Position numbers and translations under genes: made by a program. 61,060 nt of DNA from assembly GCA_017883205.1 (NCBI GenBank), contig JADGNZ010000036.1, forward strand, positions 1 to 61,060, written 5' to 3'. Under the pieces are notes generated by a model. The model worked only from the letters and a program-made list of their open reading frames with translations, ran no database searches and was not told where the DNA came from. This document shows positions 14,712-22,598 of the stretch, piece by piece. The stretch's first letter is position 1. The number at the start of each line of letters is the position of its first letter. The DNA comes from Thermoanaerobaculia bacterium (lineage in GTDB: Bacteria; Acidobacteriota; Thermoanaerobaculia; Gp7-AA8).

Positions 14712-14941
14712 GCACTTAAGCGTGCATGAGTAATACTTTAGCATTTAACTGGAAGGAAGAAATCGCTATCGCTAACGGGAAACAGTTTTCCGAACGCACA
14801 TAAGCATGCATCACGAGTACTTAAGCATGCATCACAAGCACTTTCGCATGTGTGGCAAAGCAATGATGGCTCTTCGATAGCACTAAAGCGTTCGTGTCAA
14901 ACACTTTAATGTTAATGAAGATCAAAACTTCTGATCTTAGC
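14712..14941. promoter_or_regulatory. Divergent 21-bp repeat units upstream of the XRE gene (candidate operator array)
   Basis: Related units recur in exact 21-base register from 14712: at 14712, 14733, 14796, 14817, 14838, 14880 and 14901 (the intervening 21-base slots are degenerate). The shared core is (C/T)ACTTWAGC(A/G)TGCAT, for example CACTTAAGCGTGCATGAG and TACTTAAGCATGCATCAC, rich in CTTAAG, GCATGC and ATGCAT palindromes. Twenty-one bases is two DNA turns, so proteins would bind along one face. The XRE gene's promoter must lie within or beside these units. This reads as the eroded, gene-proximal end of the cleaner array at 14942. Confidence 0.65.
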
Positions 14942-15172
14942 GAACACTATCGTGTTAACTCAGAACACTATCATGTTAACTCAGAACACTATCATGTTAA
15001 CTCAGAACACTATCATGTTAACTCAGAACACTATCATGTTAACTCAGAACACTATCGTGTTAACTCAGAACACTATCGTGTTAACGCAGAACACTATCGT
15101 GTTAACGCAGAACACTATCGTGTTAACGCAGAACACGATTGTGTTAACGCAGAACACGATTGTGCTGATGAA
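14942..15172. repeat. Tandem array of 21-bp units, 11 copies (core AACACTATCGTGTTAAC)
   Basis: Eleven consecutive 21-base units start at 14942, 14963, 14984, 15005, 15026, 15047, 15068, 15089, 15110, 15131 and 15152 (the last one degenerate). Each carries the inverted repeat AACAC-TATC-GTGTT. Variants are ordered along the array: TATCATG in units 2-5, TATCGTG in 1 and 6-9, GATTGTG in 10-11; spacer ACTCA in 1-6, ACGCA in 7-10. Unit identity is too uniform and the period too short for CRISPR. Because 21 is divisible by 3, the array is open in several frames and encodes meaningless heptapeptides. Confidence 0.9.
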
Positions 15173-15202
15173 AGGCAAATGTCAGATGGACGTTAGTGTC
15201 TC

Positions 15203-16027
15203 TCAGAACCGATTCCAGGCCGCGGGCGCACTCCATGTCCGCGCGCCGGTTTTGACGTAGAACGGCGCCCACCAGCTCGTGTGCTGACTCTGGTCGGTCG
15301 AGCCGTATCCGGACTCGTTCCAGACGTAAAAGCTGTTGAACGAGTCGGCGGAGGTGTAGAGCACTGCAACGAACGGCGCACCAGCCTCGGAGACCGGCCG
15401 TATCGTGAATCGCCATTCCCACATCGTCCGCGAGTGATCCACCTGCACCAGGGGGTGATCGGAGATCAGGCGGTAGCGGCCCGGCGGAAATCGGACCCGC
15501 GCGCCGCGCTCGAGCCGGTACTCATACTCGACACCGATCCTCCATGGGTAGGGACCGATGTGCTGCCCGACCGCGGGATTCTGAATCTTGTCGAGGTCGG
15601 CGAGATCATGCATCTGGTCGTAGTCGTCGTTGCCACCGCCGCGATCCACCAGACCGCCCCAGTTGACCTGACGCTTTCGCGAGCCGCGGGTGCCATCGAC
15701 ATCCTGCACGCCACCGTGGGCCCAGGTTCCGTTGTTAAAGTCGACCTGGAGGGCGAAGAAGTTGAGCCCAGCGGGCGACACTCGATCGACCACGACCCGC
15801 ACGCTCGCGGCAGTCATCGTTCGCGGCGTCTCGAACGAGATGTGCGTCTCCCGTTTCTGCTCGCCCCCGCCGATGCCGAACAGTGGTGGACGCGATACCC
15901 GGCTGGATGCGAGAGGGTTGCGAACGAGTGCGCTGGTCCCTGCATCACGATCCGCAATCGCATTGGCGCCGGTCGCCGCGGTTACACAGAGTCCCAATGC
16001 AGCAACCGTCAAGTGATGCAGTTTCAT
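15203..16027 (-). CDS. Secreted protein of unknown function
   Basis: 274 residues with a signal peptide (MKLHHLTVAALGLCVTAATGANA). The mature part is rich in aromatic residues and strands (FFALQVDFNNGTWAHGGVQD, YPWRIGVEYEYRLERG, WWAPFYVKTGARTW), suggesting an all-beta, possibly carbohydrate-binding fold of the kind seen in DUF3472-like proteins. That resemblance is weak and I assign no function. It is on the same strand as, and upstream of, the 21-bp array and the XRE gene, with its stop 31 bases from the array edge. Confidence 0.7.
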   Translation of the reverse strand: MKLHHLTVAALGLCVTAATGANAIADRDAGTSALVRNPLASSRVSRPPLFGIGGGEQKRETHISFETPRTMTAASVRVVVDRVSPAGLNFFALQVDFNNGTWAHGGVQDVDGTRGSRKRQVNWGGLVDRGGGNDDYDQMHDLADLDKIQNPAVGQHIGPYPWRIGVEYEYRLERGARVRFPPGRYRLISDHPLVQVDHSRTMWEWRFTIRPVSEAGAPFVAVLYTSADSFNSFYVWNESGYGSTDQSQHTSWWAPFYVKTGARTWSAPAAWNRF

Positions 16028-16146
16028 ATCCGCCTCGCGCGCCGCACTCTATCGTCGATCGATGACGACATGAGGGTCGATCATGCAAACGGAGTCTGGG
16101 CGATGGACCTTCGCCGGTTCACTGAACCCCAAGAGAGTTCTTTCGG

Positions 16147-16443
16147 CTACATCCGCTCCGCGATCCATTTCGCCAGTGAGCTCTGGCTCTCGCCGGAGGG
16201 TTTTCCCGCGATCAAACCCTCGACAGAAATATCTTCATCGAGCTGAGGCCAGTGAATTCCTTCCCCACGGCCGACCAGCCGCCAATCCGTGCGCTCCGCC
16301 GGCATGCCGTGCGAGAGACGGGGATACCAGGCAAGCGGCACCGAGATCGTGCGTCCGTCACTCAGGTCCACAGTCAGAGTGTCGTCGGTGACTGCGACGT
16401 TCGTCGCGGCCGGAACAGCGATCTCAATCAACGAAGAAGTCAT
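16147..16443 (-). CDS. DUF2442 family protein
   Basis: 98 residues from ATG 16443, chosen because GGAGG is well spaced upstream; a longer frame exists only by reading through the rpoC scrap antisense. The core VAVTDDTLTVDLSDGRTISV, PLAWYPRL, WRLVGRGEGIHWPQLDEDIS, VEGLIAGKPS is classic DUF2442. These small proteins usually pair with a DUF4160 protein; none is adjacent here, so it is an orphan or a remnant. It belongs to a toxin-antitoxin-rich stretch with VapBC directly upstream. Confidence 0.87.
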   Translation of the reverse strand: MTSSLIEIAVPAATNVAVTDDTLTVDLSDGRTISVPLAWYPRLSHGMPAERTDWRLVGRGEGIHWPQLDEDISVEGLIAGKPSGESQSSLAKWIAERM

Positions 16444-16562
16444 TCCATGCCTCCATGAGGTCTTAGGACCTTGCTTCAGAACGGTCGGCATTTTCCGGCT
16501 CTGGCGCATGGTACTGCTGTCTGCGGCCCCCTGCCGCAACTGAGGTTTGGTTGACGCGGCCT

Positions 16563-16621
16563 GAAGAGACAAGAAGGTGATGAACCGCGGCGGCGAGCCC
16601 GCGGGCAGCACGCTACTCCTC
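16563..16621 (+). pseudogene. Fourth, very short rpoC 3' scrap
   Basis: About 59 bases matching rpoC 4820-4878, including an exact 23-base block around ATGAACCGCGGCGGCGAGCC and the following CACNCNACTCCTC. It lies in the gap between vapC and the DUF2442 gene, on the plus strand as the other copies are. It codes for nothing, but extends the series of rpoC footprints to four including the functional gene. Confidence 0.8.
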
Positions 16622-16623
16622 TC

Positions 16624-17043
16624 CTACCGTGCCGGGAGTAGCGTGAATCGTTGCACGTGGCGCGGTTTGACGCGGCCGAAATGACGATGATCAAGCGTAA
16701 TGATGGTGTCCGTCTCGAGCTTTTCCGCGAGACTGATCACCGATGCGTCGGTGCCTCCGAGCGGAAAGTCGCCATAGCGGCGGACGAGCTCTGCGATGCG
16801 AGGCCACTCCGACGCAGCGGGCGCGCGGACATCGAACCCTTCCAGACTTTGCAGAAAACGCGCTTCAAGTTCAGCACTCTGCCGCCGGCCGAGGAAGTAA
16901 CTGACCTCCGCAACGCACATGGCAGGAATCACCAGGCGGTATTTCGCCTCACGCAGGACGGCCAGGCAGTCTGCGTGGTCAGGATCTGATCGATTTGCTG
17001 CCGCGAGCAGCGGTCCGCTATCTACGATCGCGATCGATGTCAT
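16624..17043 (-). CDS. vapC: VapC-type PIN-domain ribonuclease toxin
   Basis: 139 residues of a PIN nuclease, the toxin of a type II toxin-antitoxin pair; family members cut tRNA or rRNA. Acidic metal-binding residues are visible in IVDSGPLL (first Asp), CVAEVSYFLGRR (Glu), GGTDASVISLAEK (Asp) and ITLDHRHFG (last Asp). ATG 17043 is preferred to the TTG one codon earlier. It overlaps the end of the antitoxin gene by 26 bases, which is typical of coupled VapBC operons. Its stop codon abuts the short rpoC scrap at 16563-16621. Confidence 0.92.
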   Translation of the reverse strand: MTSIAIVDSGPLLAAANRSDPDHADCLAVLREAKYRLVIPAMCVAEVSYFLGRRQSAELEARFLQSLEGFDVRAPAASEWPRIAELVRRYGDFPLGGTDASVISLAEKLETDTIITLDHRHFGRVKPRHVQRFTLLPAR

Positions 17044-17257
17044 CAACCCAACCTTCGAGTGCCTCTTCGAGGTGCGCTGCGCGAGTCATTTTCGGATCGT
17101 CGCAGATGCCGGCAAACGGAATCTTTCGCGCTCGTCCCAGATAGGTTTTGGCAATTGCGTCGCGAATGACTTCGGATACCGATATCGCGGACCGTTGAGC
17201 CTCATGTTCGACGAGAGTCGCAAGCTCATCGGGTAGGGTAATACTGGTGCGCTTCAT
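17018..17257 (-). CDS. vapB: Ribbon-helix-helix antitoxin of VapC
   Basis: A 79-residue RHH (CopG-like) DNA-binding antitoxin: the N-terminal strand MKRTSITLPDELATLVEHEA, helix turn SAISVSEVIRDAIAKTYLG, and a C-terminal acidic tail that would wrap the toxin. It is the first gene of the vapBC operon on the minus strand. The region just upstream (17258-17275) is AT-rich with a CTAG core and is the likely autoregulated promoter, though I cannot define the operator. Confidence 0.9.
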   Translation of the reverse strand: MKRTSITLPDELATLVEHEAQRSAISVSEVIRDAIAKTYLGRARKIPFAGICDDPKMTRAAHLEEALEGWVDDIDRDRR

Positions 17258-17401
17258 ACGTGCATACTAGCATATTCACCACGATGTCCAGCCCTCCACG
17301 ACGTCTTGAAATCTGCTCCGCTCTTGCGATCTGCCTGGTCGGAGGAGAGACGGTGAAACCAGGGAATACCCGCTACACCCAATCCAGAGTAATGCCTCAC
17401 A

Positions 17402-18385
17402 ATGCGCGCAATGTTTCGTCGCCGGGCCGCCATCCTCTTTCTTTTCATCGCAACGTTTGCGGCGCAGCAGGTCCTTGCCAATGACATCCGATGGCGGCCG
17501 CAGAAAACGTGGGTGTTCGTCGTCGGTACGCTGGAGTGGAAGGACTCCGAGGCGTTTCCATCGTTTCCGAAGGCGAATCGGCGGGATGCGCAGCTTGTGC
17601 GCTTCTTTCGCCAGAAGGGAGTGAGCGCGAGCCACGTCGTCTATCTGGTGGACAAGCAGGCCACGACCTCGCGCTCGCAGGCAGCGCTCGACCGGATGCT
17701 CGCGCAGACGGCGCCGGGCGATCTGCTCTTCTTCTATTTCACCGGGCATGGTTATCAATCCGAGGATGGGAAGAAGACGTTCTTTGCGACGTATGACGCG
17801 AGCGATAACCGCGCCGGCTGGTCGGTCGATGCGATCGTTGGGACGATTGCGAGGAGGTTTCGCGGAGACCGCGTCATCCTGGCCGCGGACTGCTGCTACT
17901 CCGGCGCGCTCGTCGATCGCGTGCGGCGGACCAGGAGCCGCCAGTCGTTCGCGTGCTTCGCGTCGTCGACGAGTAAAGACAGCTCGACGGCGAACTGGAC
18001 GTTCACCGAGATGCTGCTGGCCGGACTGCAAGGCCGCTCGTTCGCCGACTTGAACGGCGACCACCGCGTCACGCTCGGCGAGATCGCGCGCAGCGTGCAC
18101 GACGACATGCGCTTCGCCGAAGATCAGATCTCTGCGTCGATCTTCACCGGCACCTTCAGCGCCGAGACGTTAGTCGCCACGGCACACGCGAGGAGCGACG
18201 CCGCCATCGGCCGCAGGGTCGAAGTGAAGTCCGACGGCGACTGGTACAAGGCGCGGATTATCGACGCAAAGAATCGCCAGTACCGCGTTCACTACTTCGG
18301 CTACGAGGTTGCGGACGACGAATGGGTCGGGCCCCAGGCGCTGCGGCGGACTGGGCAGCAGGCGAGAGCGGCAAGAAGCCGGTAA
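17402..18385 (+). CDS. Secreted caspase-family (C14) protein with C-terminal Tudor-like domain
   Basis: 327 residues. N-terminal signal peptide (FRRRAAILFLFIATFAAQQVLA, residues ~5-26). A caspase/metacaspase fold follows at ~35-245, with the catalytic pair in FYFTGHG (His116) and ADCCYSG (Cys165, with Asp163 before it). The tail, GRRVEVKSDGDWYKARIID, then YRVHYFGYEVADDEWV, is a Tudor/Agenet-type small beta-barrel (about 275-315). The family are cysteine peptidases cutting after Arg/Lys or Asp; here export suggests a periplasmic or extracellular substrate. The ribosome site is weak; ATG 17411 is an alternative start. It is divergent from vapBC and followed by a WXXGXW gene. Confidence 0.87.
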   Translation: MRAMFRRRAAILFLFIATFAAQQVLANDIRWRPQKTWVFVVGTLEWKDSEAFPSFPKANRRDAQLVRFFRQKGVSASHVVYLVDKQATTSRSQAALDRMLAQTAPGDLLFFYFTGHGYQSEDGKKTFFATYDASDNRAGWSVDAIVGTIARRFRGDRVILAADCCYSGALVDRVRRTRSRQSFACFASSTSKDSSTANWTFTEMLLAGLQGRSFADLNGDHRVTLGEIARSVHDDMRFAEDQISASIFTGTFSAETLVATAHARSDAAIGRRVEVKSDGDWYKARIIDAKNRQYRVHYFGYEVADDEWVGPQALRRTGQQARAARSR

Positions 18386-18471
18386 CACTTTCAAGAAAAG
18401 CGGGAAGCCGAACCCAACCGTTCAGGCCTCAGGCATCCTCTTCGCAAATCAGGCAGCGGAGGCAAATCACA

Positions 18472-18780
18472 ATGAGAATCCTTTCGCGATTCCTCTCTCT
18501 TGCGGTTCTCACTGGGCTGCTGATCGTCCCGATCTCGGAAGCGAGGACGCGCATCTATCTGCGGATTGGACCGCCGCCGATCGTGGTCGAGCAGCGGCCA
18601 GTGCTGGTGCGGCCCGGTTACGTCTGGCAGCCCGGCTATCACCGTTGGGACGGCCGACGCTATGTCTGGTCCGCCGGTGTGTGGGCTCGTGCTCCGTACC
18701 GAAGCGCGGTCTGGGTGCCGGGTCGCTGGGTGCGGGAACGCCGCGGCTACTACTGGATCGACGGTCACTGGGCGCGGTAA
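18472..18780 (+). CDS. Secreted WXXGXW-repeat small protein (copy 2)
   Basis: 102 residues, the same length as and a close paralogue of the protein at 14046. It has a signal peptide (MRILSRFLSLAVLTGLLIVP, SEA) then GYVWQPGYHRWDG, YVWSAGVWARAP, VWVPGRWVRERRGYYWIDGHW. ATG 18472 follows GGAGG with good spacing; a longer frame upstream has no support. The nucleotide similarity with copy 1 also extends over the signal peptide, so this is a gene duplication spanning ~4.4 kb. Confidence 0.85.
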   Translation: MRILSRFLSLAVLTGLLIVPISEARTRIYLRIGPPPIVVEQRPVLVRPGYVWQPGYHRWDGRRYVWSAGVWARAPYRSAVWVPGRWVRERRGYYWIDGHWAR

Positions 18781-18892
18781 GCGACGCGTCCACGGCTGGT
18801 AGGGACATCTTCCGTTTCGAGGTGCTCTTGGGCTGATTTTTCTCCATCGCGTAGATCTTCTGGGTCGGGGCGATGGGGCCGAGGGATCGTTG

Positions 18893-18959
18893 TCACGCGG
18901 AGACGCGGGGGACGCGGAGAGAGAGAAAAAACTCCGCGTACTCCGCGTCTCCGCGTGAC
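18893..18959. repeat. Dispersed hairpin repeat, GC form
   Basis: Left arm TCACGCGGAGACGCGG followed by GGGACGCGGAGA, an A-rich loop, and right arm CTCCGCGTCTCCGCGTGA: a nearly complete inverted repeat 15 bases before the GxxExxY gene. Confidence 0.87.
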
Positions 18960-18973
18960 ACCTTGGAGCGTTC

Positions 18974-19393
18974 ATGCACGAACTGGACGATGTTACCGGC
19001 GCGATCATTGACTCGGCGATCAAGATTCATCGGGAGTTGGGGCCTGGATTGCTGGAATCGGTTTACGAGCTTGCGCTGACCGGTCTCCTTCTGAGGAGTG
19101 GATTTCAGGTCGAGCGGCAAAAGCCGATTCGCTTTGAATACGACGGCATTGTTTTCGACGAAGGGTTCCGTCTCGATCTGCTTGTCGACGGAGCAGTGAT
19201 TGTCGAGATCAAGTCCGTTGAGACGCTCGCTCCGGTCCACAGCAAGCAGCTTCTTACCTATCTCCGGCTCACCGATCGGCGGGTTGGGCTCCTCATCAAC
19301 TTCGGTTGCGCCACTTTGAAAGAGGGCCTCCACCGAATCGTCAACGGCCTCACTCCCTCCGCATCTCCGCGTCTCCGCGTGAACCGCCTTTAA
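18974..19393 (+). CDS. GxxExxY protein (PD-(D/E)XK nuclease fold)
   Basis: 139 residues of the GxxExxY family: the name motif is GLLESVY (residues ~26-32), and the PD-(D/E)XK core is visible as RLDLLVDGAVIVEIKSVE, followed by HSKQLLTYLRLTDRRVGLLINFG. Function is not established, but the fold implies a nuclease. It is flanked on both sides by the GC-form hairpin repeat, and its last ~13 residues (PSASPRLRVNRL) are read from the right-hand repeat itself, so the native C-terminus probably ended near NGL. This gene-plus-repeat arrangement looks like a small mobile or mobilised cassette. Confidence 0.87.
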   Translation: MHELDDVTGAIIDSAIKIHRELGPGLLESVYELALTGLLLRSGFQVERQKPIRFEYDGIVFDEGFRLDLLVDGAVIVEIKSVETLAPVHSKQLLTYLRLTDRRVGLLINFGCATLKEGLHRIVNGLTPSASPRLRVNRL

Positions 19394-19428
19394 ACCTTGT
19401 CACGCGGAGACGCGGGGGACGCGGAGAG
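19358..19428. repeat. Dispersed hairpin repeat arms, GC form, head to head
   Basis: A right-arm unit (CTCCGCATCTCCGCGTCTCC) overlaps the 3' end of the GxxExxY gene. It is followed 18 bases later by a left-arm unit, CACGCGGAGACGCGGGGGAC, so the arm order is inverted relative to the repeat at 18893. Confidence 0.8.
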
Positions 19429-19438
19429 AATCAAAACC

Positions 19439-21355
19439 CTAATCGTGACCGAGGTCGTTGAGTCGCATTCGCGGCGCCGCCACACGCAGCGCGTTGAGCA
19501 CGGCCAGTACATCGATCACTTCCTGCGCGATTGCTCCCGGCACTGGTGCGAGCCAGCCGGCGGCGGCGGCGAGCATGCCGATCATGCTCAGGGCCATGCC
19601 GCCTACGGCGCTTTGCAGGGCGATGTGGCGCATGCGGCGGCCTATGTGAATCAGCTCGTCGACGGCGGCGAGCGAGGGCTCAAGCACGACGGCGTCGGCG
19701 GCTTCGGCGGTGATGTCGCTGTTGTGGCCGAAGGCGACGCTGACGGTGGCTGCTTCCATCGCCGGCGCGTCGTTGATACCGTCGCCGAGGAAGAGGGTCG
19801 GACCTTTGGCGACCTCGTCGCGAACGATGGCCAGCTTTTCTTCGGGGCTGGTGCCTGAGTGAACGTTCTCGATGCCGACGAGTGTGGCGAGATGCTGCAC
19901 CTCGGCATCGCGGTCGCCGGAGACGAGCATCACGCGCGTGACCTGATGATGCGGCACGAGGTGATCGATGAACGAGCGGCTCTCTTCGCGCGGAACGTCC
20001 TGAAAGCGCAGCGTGGCCGCGTATTCGCCGTTGCGAAGGACGACGCACTCCATCCCGGCGGCATGTGGCGGCAACTGCGCGACGATGCGGCTCGACGTGA
20101 TCTTTGCGCGGCCGCTGATCTCGACCACATCGCTGTCGATGCGGCCTCGCAGCCCTTCGCCTGGCCGTTCGCTGATCTCCGAGACGTTGACCGCAACGAT
20201 GCCCTCGGCACGCGCGGCCTCGAGGATGCTGATGGCGAGAGGGTGCCGCGAGTATTGCTCCAGGCTCGTTGCTAATCGCAGCACTTGCTCGCGCGTCACG
20301 CCGGGCGCGCAGATCACATCGGTCAGCGACGGCTTGCCGTACGTCAGCGTTCCGGTCTTGTCGAAAATGATCGTACGGCAGCGGTCGATGCGCTCCAGCA
20401 TCGACGGATTCTTGATGATGATGCCGCGCGATGCTGCCAGCGAGATCGCGCCGATGATCGCAACCGGGATCGCCAGGAGCAGCGGGCACGGAGTGGCGAT
20501 CACGAGCACGGCCAGGAAGCGGCGGGGATCGTGGCCGATGATCCATCCGGCGGCGGCGATCACGAGCGCGAACAGCGTGTACCAGCCGCCCAGCCGGTCC
20601 GCGATTCTTCGCAGCCGCGGCCGCTGCGCTTCCGCCTGCTCCATCACCTGCACGATCTTCGCGTAGCGTGAGTCGATCGGCAGCGTGGTGACGCGGATCG
20701 TCATCGCGTCTGCGCCGTTGATTGCGCCGGAGAGGACTTCGGAACCGGGCGCTTTCGCGATCTGAAACGGTTCGCCCGTGAGGTACGACTCATCCATCGC
20801 GCCATGTCCTTCGGCGACGACTCCGTCTGCGGGACAGATCTCGTGTGGCAGCACGACGAGGCGGTCATCGATCCGAACATCGGCCATGCTGACCTCGACG
20901 ATTCCCGATTCGGCCAGCCGGTGTGCGCTGCTCGGAACGCGCTTCGCGAGCGCCGAGAGAACCGTCGATGCCCGGCGCGTCGCGTAAAGCTCGAGTGCGG
21001 TGCCGCCGGAGAGCATTAGAACGATGATGGCGCCGGCAAGGTATTCGCCGAGGATTGCGGCGGTGAGGATGGAGATGCCGGCGAGAGCGTCGGATCCGAC
21101 TTCGAATGCGGCGAGCTTCTTCAGCAGATCGAAGAGGAGCGGCAGTCCGGCGAGGAGTACTGCGATGAGCACCCAGTCACTCGTGCGCGCCGGCGTGCGG
21201 ACGACGAAACGCAAGACGAGGGAAGTGGCGATGCCGAGGAGCGAGGCGAAGGCGATCCAGGTCTCTTTGGACAGCGCCTTGTGTCCCGCGGGATTGCCGT
21301 CAGCGGTGGTGACGCCGATTGCGGGCGGCGCGCTCGCGGTGGTCCGACCACTCAT
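19439..21355 (-). CDS. P-type heavy-metal translocating ATPase
   Basis: A 638-residue P1B ATPase that pumps metal ions out using ATP. Seen in order: N-terminal membrane helices, the actuator loop MDESYLTGEP, the metal-site helix VIATPCPLLLAIP (CPC-type intramembrane motif with Leu after), phosphorylation site IIFDKTGTLTYGKP, nucleotide-binding HPLAISILE, and hinge GDGINDAPAMEA. There is no N-terminal heavy-metal-associated domain. TPCPLL pumps include Cd/Zn/Co-type members; the ion cannot be fixed. ATG 21355 overlaps the OsmC stop as ATGA, which decides the start and indicates coupling. Confidence 0.92.
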   Translation of the reverse strand: MSGRTTASAPPAIGVTTADGNPAGHKALSKETWIAFASLLGIATSLVLRFVVRTPARTSDWVLIAVLLAGLPLLFDLLKKLAAFEVGSDALAGISILTAAILGEYLAGAIIVLMLSGGTALELYATRRASTVLSALAKRVPSSAHRLAESGIVEVSMADVRIDDRLVVLPHEICPADGVVAEGHGAMDESYLTGEPFQIAKAPGSEVLSGAINGADAMTIRVTTLPIDSRYAKIVQVMEQAEAQRPRLRRIADRLGGWYTLFALVIAAAGWIIGHDPRRFLAVLVIATPCPLLLAIPVAIIGAISLAASRGIIIKNPSMLERIDRCRTIIFDKTGTLTYGKPSLTDVICAPGVTREQVLRLATSLEQYSRHPLAISILEAARAEGIVAVNVSEISERPGEGLRGRIDSDVVEISGRAKITSSRIVAQLPPHAAGMECVVLRNGEYAATLRFQDVPREESRSFIDHLVPHHQVTRVMLVSGDRDAEVQHLATLVGIENVHSGTSPEEKLAIVRDEVAKGPTLFLGDGINDAPAMEAATVSVAFGHNSDITAEAADAVVLEPSLAAVDELIHIGRRMRHIALQSAVGGMALSMIGMLAAAAGWLAPVPGAIAQEVIDVLAVLNALRVAAPRMRLNDLGHD

Positions 21356-21828
21356 CGTTTCACGGCAAAAATCGGTTCGACCACGACATCGCACGAGACT
21401 GACTTCGCGACCAGGCATGTGGCGTGCGCGCGCTCGAGTGTCTCGTGCGCGGCGACGATCGAGTGCTCATCGAACAATGTGATCGCGGGCCGCACGATCA
21501 CACGCGTGAACCGATACGACTGCTGATCCCATTCGAGCAGACCTTCGGCCTTGCTCTCGTAGTTCGCGAACTTGAGGCCGTTCTTTTCGGCGAGACCGAC
21601 GAACGTCAGCATCAGGCACACTTCGATTGCAGCGACGAAGAAATCCTCGGGGGTCCAGACGTTCGCCACGCCTTTGAATTCCGGTGGGCTGGCCACGCGC
21701 AACGACGGCTTGCCTTCAGCCTGCAGGGAAGCGGACCGCCCCTCCACGCCGGCGACGCCGGTGCGGTAGGTAAAGGACTTTGGCTTGATTCTCGGCGGCT
21801 GCAGCACGCTGGGCAATACGCTGGTCAT
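21352..21828 (-). CDS. OsmC/Ohr family peroxiredoxin-like protein
   Basis: 158 residues with the OsmC fold: NVWTPEDFFVAAIEVCLMLTF carrying the first redox Cys and ERAHATCLVAKSVSCDV carrying the second, as in thiol-dependent organic hydroperoxide reductases. ATG 21828 is chosen over a longer frame because AGGTGA lies 5 bases upstream. It is first in a two-gene operon with the metal ATPase (4-base overlap), linking thiol or peroxide stress to metal export; that functional link is inference. Confidence 0.9.
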   Translation of the reverse strand: MTSVLPSVLQPPRIKPKSFTYRTGVAGVEGRSASLQAEGKPSLRVASPPEFKGVANVWTPEDFFVAAIEVCLMLTFVGLAEKNGLKFANYESKAEGLLEWDQQSYRFTRVIVRPAITLFDEHSIVAAHETLERAHATCLVAKSVSCDVVVEPIFAVKR

Positions 21829-21926
21829 GGGGATCACCTCACCCTCACACTGTACCGCGCGGCGAAAGCATGCAGCGGCAAATGACACAGGAGAATGTGC
21901 CAGACGTCACAGGGTGAGCTCGCGGC

Positions 21927-22541
21927 TCAGCCGTTGCGGCGCCACAACCCCGAGGCCTTCGACCCGAGGAGACCGGCGGTGCGAAGCTGCTCGCTCACTT
22001 TGCTGATACTGGAGATGCTGCGGCGAGGAAGGACCCACGCTTTCGGAGCGAGGTCGATGGCGCGATCGATGTAGAGAAGCTCCTTCTCGCTGAACCGCCA
22101 GCCGCGGGACTCGAACCGCTCCAGTTCGACGGGGACGGTGAAGTTACGCATCGTTCGCTTTCCGTACACGTTGAAGAAGCCTTCGAAGTAGCTGAGGCCG
22201 AGGGCGAGATAGGGGTAGACGGCCTCGCGGGAACGGAGAGTGGTGAAGTTCGACTTTCCGATCGCGCCCCACAGTCCGCCGTTTTCATAAAGCGCGAGAC
22301 AGTGACCGTCGTCGCTTGCTGCATCCATGTACATCAGACGCGGAGGATGGCCGAGCTCGCGCAATGCGGCGCAAGCGAAAAGAACGCCGCTGAAACATTG
22401 CGCTTTTTCCTGCCGCATGACGACGCGCGGCGAGTCGGCGCCACCTTCGTCGTCATAGTCGAGCTCATCGAGATAATGTTGTATGTGTGCGGGAGTCCGC
22501 AATCCGTTGAGAATGCGCCGCTCTTTTGCGTTCCAGTCCAT
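21927..22541 (-). CDS. Conserved protein, possible transglutaminase-like fold
   Basis: 204 residues, soluble. The segment AQCFSGVLFACAALRELGHP, PRLMYMDA resembles the Cys-helix of transglutaminase-like proteases, and DDGHCLALYENGGLWGAIGKSN places a His where the family has it, so a papain-like fold is plausible; the third residue cannot be confirmed. No signal peptide. The start at ATG 22541 is uncertain because no good ribosome site is visible. It is alone on this strand, 98 bases from the OsmC gene. Confidence 0.6.
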   Translation of the reverse strand: MDWNAKERRILNGLRTPAHIQHYLDELDYDDEGGADSPRVVMRQEKAQCFSGVLFACAALRELGHPPRLMYMDAASDDGHCLALYENGGLWGAIGKSNFTTLRSREAVYPYLALGLSYFEGFFNVYGKRTMRNFTVPVELERFESRGWRFSEKELLYIDRAIDLAPKAWVLPRRSISSISKVSEQLRTAGLLGSKASGLWRRNG

Positions 22542-22598
22542 ATTAAGAAAGACTGAGCATCGACGAGACGATGACAATGCGAATGAGTCCCAGCCCGA

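Noticed and set aside
14942-15172. CRISPR array
   Set aside because: Units are 21 bases head to tail with no variable spacers, and no cas genes are present; likewise at 34132-34448.
14894-15196. 100-residue open frame of SEHYHVN heptapeptides over the 21-bp array
   Set aside because: The period is a multiple of three, so any frame without a stop stays open; overlapping frames are open too, and there is no ribosome site. It is an array artefact.
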